Below are positions 16,901 through 25,900 of a stretch of 64,000 bases of DNA, piece by piece. Numbering within the stretch: the first letter of the stretch is position 1; every line of letters starts with the position of its first letter. A program made the translations under genes and the position numbers. The notes beneath the pieces are model-generated. The model had not been told where the DNA came from, ran no database searches, and was given only the letters and a program-made list of their open reading frames with translations. This DNA comes from Harmothoe impar (Eukaryota > Annelida > Polychaeta > Phyllodocida > Polynoidae): assembly GCA_947462335.1 (NCBI GenBank), contig OX381714.1, forward strand, positions 17,146,618 through 17,210,617. Direction: 5' to 3'.

Positions 16901-19900
16901 GTAGTAGGGCGGGTATACAGGTGGGTAGAGGAGGGCATAACACCGAGTGCCGAGGAGCTAGCTGCGGAAGGTTACCCCATAAAATGCTTGGCTAGCCAGC
17001 TGGGCCGGCTGCAGCTGAAGAGGGAACTGCTTGGCAGATGGTGGTTCGTTCCGGGAAGCCCGCGCGTCTTTCAGGTGTTGGTGCCGGAGGGAAGGAAGAA
17101 AGAGGCGTGGGAGAGCGCCCATGGGGGAGGCATAGTGGGACATTTCGGAAGGGATCGCACCATCCGCAAGCTCCAGCAGCGCTGGTACTGGCCTGACTTC
17201 CGCCGGGAGGTCACGTATTGGACCGCTACCTGCGAGGTCTGTCTACAAAGGAAGCCGGCCCCTCACCCTCGCAAAGCGCCCATGGGCCACGTGGGGGTAG
17301 GACTACCTATGGAGCGAATGGCGATAGACGTAATGGGCCCCCTTCCCCTCACCCCCCGCGGTAACAAGTACATAGTGGTTATGGCCGACTACTTCACCAA
17401 ATGGGCCGAGGCCGTGGCCCTTCCTAACCAAGAGGCCGCTACGGTGGCCCGTGCCCTGGTGGAGACAGTCATCTGCCGCCTAGGGTGCCCCACTACATTA
17501 CACTCGGACCAAGGAAGGAACTTCCAATCCCACTTGTTCCGAGAAGTAGTGAGTCTTCTGGGTATCCAGCAGACCCGCACGTGCGCCTTCAACCCCCGCT
17601 CCGACGGCCTGGTGGAACGGGCAAATAGGACAATAGAAGCTCTACTATCCGCGGTGGTGGCGGAAGATCAGAAGGACTGGGATGTCCACCTCCCTATGGT
17701 CCTCTCCGCCTATCGTTCCTCGGTCCATTCTACCACGGGCATTACGCCCAATATGATGATGTTGGGCCGGGAGACGAACACCCCCCTTGACCTCCTTTAC
17801 CCGGAAACGGAAGAGGGGGTGGGGGGAAGTGAAGTAGGATATGTCGCCTCCTTACGGAAGGGGACCGCGGCGGCCCATGCCGTGGCTAGGGAGAGTATAG
17901 GGGTGGCCGTCTCTCGCCAGAAGAGGAACTACGACGGCCGGGCAGTTCTACAAGATATACCGGTGGGCAGCACGGTGTACTACCATCATCCGGGGCGGAA
18001 GGTGGGGCGGAGTCCTAAGCTGCAAAGGCTTTGGACCGGGCCCTGGGAAGTGGTCGGGAAAGTATCCGCAACGGTATACCACATAAAGAATGGCCGGAAG
18101 ATGAGGGTGGTACCCTACGACCAGCTCAAAGTAGTACCACCCCGGCCGGAGGGGATGGCGGAGGACACCCCCGTATCGGTAAGGATGGTAACTGCTTACC
18201 CCTCCCCTGCCACAACCCCACAACCCACGGGCCTTCCTTCCTCCGCAGCGGTATCCTCCGCACGGTCGTTCCAACCCGAAGCGCCAGGGGGCGGCATCGT
18301 CTCCTCCGCAGCTAACGAGTTCCCGGGGGCGCCGAGAGATGGCGCCAGCGTTGCTTCCTCCGCACGAAAGGTCTGGCATACGGGTACTGCGGAGGGCCGG
18401 GCTAGCAGCGTTTTGCGGAGGAGAAGAGAGAAAACCAAGGAAATGACGAGGAAGAAAGGACCAGGAGGAGGGTTTACCATCCCCAAGGGAAGGAAGGGAG
18501 ACCGTAGCCCCTCCCGGGGGAGAAAATCACCCTTGGACTTCCCCCGCAAAGACAGTAAAACAACTTTCAATAGATCGTCTGCCCATAAGACGCCTGCGGA
18601 GGAGCCGTCCCAATCTCGCTCTCTCTCGCGAGATCGCCCCTCCGCACGGGAATCTCGCGCGGAGCGAGACCAAAACACCGCCATCTTGGAAAATAGCCGC
18701 CACTCCGCAGTAAGCAGCTCCTCCAGGGACCACTCCGCACGAGAGAGGAAGAGGATGGACGGAAAGGAGTGCTCGGCAGGGGGTACCAAGGATAGAAGAA
18801 GGAGTAGGAGTCGGTCACCTCGAGAAGGCAAGTCTGATCGCCATAGCAAAACCTCCTCCGCCCGCTCCTCCAGGGAACAGGCATGCTCCGCAGCTCCCTC
18901 CGCAGCCGAGGCGGGCGTTGGTAAGGTTGTGGCCGCCTCCGCAGCTAAGGCGTCGAGTAGGGGTGCCACCTCCAGCACCAGTAAGGATGTGGCCGCCGCC
19001 GCAGCTAAGACCTCCAGCACCACCTCCTCCTCCAGGGACAAGGCCAAAGCTCCCTCGGCCTCCAGCCGCTCTTCCACCAGCTCCTCCTCCAGCAAGGGTG
19101 GTAAGTCACCAGCAGCAGGGAGGAAGAAGGCCCCCAAAGGTCCCAGCCCCACCGCCTCCTGGGTTTGTGATGCCCCCGGCTGCGGCATGGCCTACACCTT
19201 GAAGTGGTCCCTCACCCGCCACAAGGCAGAGAAACATTCCTCCCAATCGATGGGCTGGATGTGCCCCTTTGGCACCGAGTGTGGGGGTGGGGACGGCAGC
19301 AACCCCTATGCGTCGGTGCGGAAGGGGGACCTGCCCCGACATTTAAGAGGGTTCCACCGGAACGAAGGGGGTCCGGAATACGAGTGGGCCGCGGAAGGGG
19401 GAGAGAAGTCAATGCCCCTCCCATACCCCATTATCCCCACCGTCAAGGCCAGGAGTCTGAGCAGGGAGGGCCGAGGAGCCAGCCGTAGCCCCTCCGCCGG
19501 CTCTTCGCGTGGTGTGAAGAGGACGGCATCCGCCTCCCTGACTCCTGCTCCAAAGAGGGTCGCTGCCACCTCCGCCTCCAGGGGGCGCAGCGCTACCCCG
19601 AAAAGGACCACGTCCTCTGCCGCCCCTACGAAAGGGACTCTCCAAGAACCAACCACCCCGGCCTCCGTGGCGCACCGGTTGGGCCCGGCCGTGGTACCAC
19701 CCTCCAGCCCACCGAAGTCCCCCCCCCGGCGGGTGGTGGTAACGACGGTCACCACCACGCCACCCAGAGGAGAGGAGACCCCTCCCCGCGCGGCACGGAG
19801 CCGGTCGGAGACGGCTACGACCCCCAGCACGCCCCCCCGCCGCGTGATGCTTCCCCGCACAGAGGAGGCAGAGTCGGGCCTCGCCCCGGAACTGGCCGAG

Positions 19901-22900
19901 CAGGGGACGTCATCGGTAGGATCCCTGGGCGCTTCGCCGGCGTTCAGCCTGGGGTCGCCCGGCCCGCTCCCGCCCACCCTCGCCTCTTCCTGGGGGGAAG
20001 AGGCCGCGGCGGCAGCCCGCAACCTTATGCTGAGCATGGCCACCCCGCCCACCCCATCCGCCACCGCACGACTACACTCCGGCGTCTCCGCACCGTCTCG
20101 ATCCCACGCGGAAGATGAGATCATCGCGGCCTCGGAGGCGGTGCTGGCGGAGCTACAGTCCCACCCTCTGGAGAAGAGGTCACCCGAGGAGAAGGCCGCA
20201 GCCACACACGCCCTCTCCGCCACTAGCCGTCGCCTGCAGGAGGCCATCCTGCAGAAGAAGCTAGATATTTACTTATCATTCGGCAGTGGACCCGGGGAGC
20301 GGGAGGCCCTGCGGGCTCGGGGGCTGGACGTCCCAACTGTTCCTGCTCAGCAGACGCCCCCACCGTACCCGACTTCCACTACCCCTCCTGCGACGGGTAC
20401 CCCGACGGCCAGCAGGGCGGCCGCAGAAGGCTCGCCCCCCCCTAAGACCAGTACTCCACCCCCCAGGACGACCAGTACCCCAACGACCACCGAGACGGCC
20501 GCCGGGGGTTCAACCGCGACGGACCCGTCCCCCAGGGACCGTCCCCTGGAGTCGCTCACCTACTGCCAGCTGTCGCTGGATGGCGACACTCCCCCAGGTT
20601 CCCCCTCCCAGCTGCTGGCCCTCCCTTCGGCCGAGGAACCAGAGTTCTACGTAGACCTCACCAAGGGGGGGAGGGAGCCGTCGGACCTTCGCCACCCCGA
20701 ACAGGAGGGGGTGACGTGGGACGCCGCTACAGCAACATGGGTCCCACTGTCGGCGCGAGGGGAACCTCGTACGCAGGTGGCGCCCTCCGTCGAGCCTTCC
20801 GGATCCCGCACACCTACCCCTGGCAGCCCTTCCCAGCCAGCCACTACGGCACCGCAGGGGGGGTCGGATACACCGACGGCGCCCCTGCTGGTGCAGCCGG
20901 AACCGCGCCCACCGGTTCCCACAGTTCGGCTTCCCACCTGTGGCGGTACGCGCCTGGGCTCCTCCCGACGGAGCCGAAGCCGGGCAGAAGGCGCTCCCGC
21001 CCTGCCTACGACAGCGGAAGGAGCATCCACAGCCCCCACTCCCATGTACCTCCCGGGGGAGGTCGTAACGGCCATCAGGAGGCACTGCCGCGACGGGGAG
21101 GGTGCGTATATCCATCCGGGTCGCACCCAGGAAGGAGTCTGGGATCGTCGATTATCCCTGCTCCTCCCACCCCGCTCCCCTACCCTGTGCGTAGAATGGT
21201 CCCCCTTCGACCCCCCCCGAGCCACCACCTTCCTACCCATCCCCGCCGAAGAGAACATTCCGGTGGCGGATGAGGAGGAGACCACGGCGCTCCCAGAGGA
21301 GTGGAGATCCCCCGCCCCTACAGCTCCGGCCCCCACCGTGCGCCGGGCGGCGCCCCGACCGCACCAGCAGTGGGGGGGAGTCCAAGTGCCCCGGAAGTAC
21401 AAGGAAAAGGCAGAGGAGGACCTGGCTGCAGGGGGAACTGCCTCTGCTCCCCGATGCCCGGCTCCGTCCACCAACACGCAGACGCCGCCCGGAGGCCGTC
21501 GGCCAGCCCGGGCCACTCGGCCACCCGCCTCGGCCGCCGTGCTGGGCCCACACCACCCGCGGGCGACCTGGATGCCCTGGTGGTGGGTCCAGGATAGGGA
21601 CCCCAACCGCCTGGAGCGCTGGGGCGCCTTTATCCTCCCTCCCTTGTCAATGGGTGACGAATTCTCGGCCACGGGGGGGGAGATAATGAGCAGGCTTCGG
21701 GTGATCGAACCCGGGGTCTACGACGTGATCGCGTCCATCACCACGCGGTACCATCTCCGGTCGGCGCAACCCGCGGGCCCACGTCGCTCGCCCCGCCTAG
21801 CAGCCCGGAGCCCCCTGCCAACGAAGTCTCCGCGTCAGGTGAGCCACGCCTACTTAAGTCGTATTGAGCGTAATTAGCTGGATGCTGCTGTTGTGTTGGG
21901 GGAAGAGATAATGACGGGAGGGACAGCGATTCGGGGAAGAGGGAAGACGCGGGCGTCGGCGCAACCAGTACCGGAAGCGCGGGGTAGTAGTAAGCGGGCA
22001 GGAGGGATGTAAGGCTACCATAGGAGGAGGGACAAATAGTAAGGAGTGGTGGAGTTAACCCATGTCTTGGTTATTACAGAGGAAGGATGGTCCTCCGTAG
22101 ACGGTCCCTGGTACGTCAGTCATCGTCCGGAAAGCAGCGCCACCGCCAGCGACGGGCGACGAGGCCTCATCATTCATCGTTCGTCACCCTGTGGGGGGCC
22201 GGCGGCACCCTATGGCCCGTCGGTCGGGCGCCCACCGCTCATCCACTCATCCCCAAGTTAAGGAGTTAGCACCGTTGTGCTCAGTAGAACTCATCATCAT
22301 CCTCACCACCGTCACCCTGTGGGGGGCCGGCAGCACCGCCGGTCGAGCGCCCACCGCTCATCCACTCATCTCCACACTAAGGACTTTGGCACCGTTGTGC
22401 CCAGTAGGACTCATCGTCATGCTTACCCCTAAGAGTTCATCACTGCGTTATAGTTCTTCTGAGTAATCTAGTATATCCGTTATCCCTCATACTGTGGTGG
22501 AAGAGGGCCACCGAGTTCAGGGATTCTAAAGAGTAGGGAGGGTTTGAAATAGAGAGGGAAGGGTGTAGCGGAGCCGAGGATAGCTGGCTCCGCGCTCCTC
22601 CGCACGCCGTGCGGAGGAGGGGTTCCGGGCGGCGCCGAGAGGTGGCGCCACTGGCGCGCGGAGGCATATAAGGCGCCGTGCGGAGGAAGTCCGGCAGTTC
22701 TACTCTAGAGCTCATAGATAGCGGTCGCTCCTTGCAAATCTGATATATACACCTATGTAACTGTTGATGTTTAGTGACAATATATACTTACTTCTCATAC
22801 TACTTCCTCTCATCGTGTTTCTTTCCTAGTTAAGCATTCGCCTTCTAGTTCTATTACACTATCCACCGCACACAAATCTATATGACCATCAGATGTAAGT

Positions 22901-25900
22901 TAATGTAGCAGGCATGGTTGGATCATGCGAATGTTCAATAACCCGATGCCTACCTCCTATCAGCCGATACACCCATATATAACTACACATTACGGAGTGG
23001 CTTTCTAGTAATTTATCGTATGTCGGCAGGCATATAGCCCATGCACACTTTAATGTGTATTTACCGTCTACAGACACCTACACATGAAAGTACATTTGAA
23101 AAATACAGAAGTCTTTGCCCAAACTGGGCATGAGTTAACGGGGTAATCTAATAAAATAAAGAGCCTACCTTCCGCACAAACTAGGAGAATGATATGCATT
23201 TTGTAGCTCAAATAATATAATAGAATCAAGTAGCTTTTTGAGGATGACAGACGGCCATATATACATGTATATATAACCGGTAATGCATTTATAGTGGATA
23301 CAGGATGAGCATTAAGAATTCTGTGATCACATCGCTTTCCATTTTTCCGTACTAAAACTATATGTTGTCTCCCTTTAGTTTGGCTTTTTTGGCCATGGCC
23401 GTATTCCATGATGTAAACTGTAAGAGTCCTGTCAGTAACCCCCAGCCCGGACCCCACACGAGGCTGGGTGCGGACAGGTGCGAGGACCCTCACCACGGGC
23501 TGCAGCAGGGCAAGGTGCCTCCAGGTGTCATGGAGGCTGAGGACAAACCTGACCTGTCTGTGCATGGTGCTGACCCCATACAGCCACTCATTGATGTAAG
23601 TCACTTAAAGAACCTGTGACACGATTTTTACATATTCTCTCTTCCCTAATGCTATTTAGATCATAACCAGCCTGTACCCTTCACATATATAAGAGTTTCG
23701 AGACCGCCACTGCAGCCACACAGGGTACCCTGCCCCTCCACCCATACCCAGCCCACATAATGTTATCAGCTCTGGCCATGTTGTGACGTCACGTGGGGCA
23801 GGCTGATCGGCGTGCCCTCCATACAGTAGTATACCTTATATAGACATAGGTCCCTCCCCAAATCTAGCCCCCCCCCCGTTGTTTGAAAAAAAAAGCCACT
23901 CCCTATAAGGGGGGCACAATAGGCTGGATCCATTACAATAGTGGATCATGTTTGTTTTAGTGGAATCATGATGAAACTACACACGAAGAGTTTTGGATGC
24001 AAAACGACATATCTCCATTCCAGAATTGAAGTACATAGTGCCTTTTGTAAAGACACCCTGGAGTCAATTATTACAATTTGGTAACAGAGTATATACTGAG
24101 TAGGTCCTAATGATATAAAAAAAAAAGTAAATCTTGGATTATATTTCACACACACTAATCTTTATTTTTGTCAGATTTTTAGAATGGCGCTTATGTCATT
24201 TTGCATTCAAACTCTTCACATAATAATATTGTTATGATCATATAATGCCTTTATCAAAATGCTCATAATATGTTCACCCATTGCCGCATTTGACGGAGAT
24301 ATGACAAAAAAAAGGAAAACATAATCCTCAAGGAAATGTTTGGTATATGTCAGATACATAGTGTGGTACAAAAATGTACATCATTGGAAAGCTAGAAACA
24401 TAAGGAAAACCATTTACCTCTGGTCTATACATAAAAGACGTCGAATTTTCAACACTGTTCTTGTACATTTGCCCCTACTTTACCAGTTCTTGGCATCCCC
24501 TGCCTAGACCTGGATCCTTCTACCTTTACGCAATATACATGGTAAAAGAGAGAGAATATGTTTCCGTACCAAGAGGAAATATTTAGATTTTGGATTTCAA
24601 CCTTTTAAAATTGGATTTTAACCTTGCATCTTGTTTACACAGAGTAAGAAAATTTACAGTTTGACTTCCTGGGGGAACATTTCAAGATACCATTGGCTCT
24701 TTACTAAAGTTCCTAGGACTATCCCTGTTAATAATATCGGATAGAAAACAGTATAATCCTCAGTTATAAAATTTGAAATGGGTTTTTGGTGTGATAACGT
24801 TTTTTAAATGATATTTCAAATATTTCGTCTCAGAACCTTTTATGAACATATACTGTTCTACTGGATCTACCTCCCTATTGTGTCCTCCTGGTATGAGGCT
24901 GTCGTGAAGGATAATGCATAGCATCTTGATTATACATTTTGAATTCAGCTTTTTAAAATTATTACTCTATTGGTGTGCGCGTAGGGGGGGCTGCGGGGCA
25001 GTAGACTGCTGTGCAAAATTGTGATGTGTATTCATTACAACTTCGGCAGTATGAATTACAATTGATTGATTAGAAATGCAACTAAGCCTCTAAGGTGTAG
25101 GAATACCAGCCACCCTATAATTCTATTCAACTGTTGAGTCACTAATCATGTGTGGCTAACATTCTATATATCTTATTTGAAAAGGGATACCTTCCCCCCA
25201 CCCCCCACCCCCCTCACTTACCGAAACACACACCTATTGAGTGGATGCTGCCATAGGTCTACAGCTTGTAGCAGGCCTCTCACACCTTGGTGGAAGACTC
25301 ACGCTACGTCACACACCAAGTGACCTGTCTGCCAGCCCTGTGCGGCGGTGGAGGCTTTGTTATGGTGTGGAAGCTCTGTCAGTGGCTAGTGTTTAGTTAC
25401 CCAGTGAGCTGTAGCCGTAAGAATTATACTACAACGTATATAATTGAACAGTAAATGCACTGGTACAAAGTAGTCCGGGACGTTGCAGTGGCCCTTTAAC
25501 CTGTCTGTGTATGGTGCTAACCCCATACAGCCACTCATTGATGTAAGTCACTTAACCTGTCTGTGCATGGTGCTGACCCCATACAGCCACTCATTGATGT
25601 AAGTCACGTAACCTGTCTGTGCATGGTGCTGGCCCCATACAGCCACTCATTGATGTAAGTCACTTAACCTGTCTGTGCATGGTACTGGCCCCATACAGCC
25701 ACTCATTGATGTAAGTCACGTAACCTGTCTGTGCATGGTGCTGACCCCAAACAGCCACTCATTGATGTAAGTCACCTAACCTGTCTGTGCATGGTACTGG
25801 CCCCATACAGCCACTCATTGATGTAAGTCACGTAACCTGTCTGTGCATGGTGCTGACCCCAAACAGCCACTCATTGATGTAAGTCACCTAACCTGTTTGT

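Larger units (their letters stand above)
12003..22858 (+). mobile_element. complete Ty3/Gypsy LTR retrotransposon, 10.86 kb
   Basis: Two 295-bp LTRs starting TG and ending CA, flanked by CTAT duplications, enclose a gag frame (12336-14555), an overlapping pol frame in the -1 register (14444-21877), a 3' untranslated block with tandem repeats and a purine tract just before the 3' LTR. Domain order protease, RT, RNase H, integrase assigns it to Ty3/Gypsy. No envelope-like frame or membrane segment is seen. Both long frames are intact and the LTRs look identical, so the insertion is recent. It lies in intron 1 of ALP2 in the same orientation as the gene. Confidence 0.95.

Noticed and set aside
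18196..21672. long minus-strand frames of 200-340 codons
   Set aside because: They lie opposite the GC-rich pol extension, where stops are rare on both strands; content is low-complexity and the plus frame is continuous with recognised Pol domains.
21878..22563. envelope-like third gene of the Gypsy element
   Set aside because: Only short frames over a tandem repeat and purine tract, with no signal peptide or membrane segment; the extra coding capacity is fused to Pol instead.
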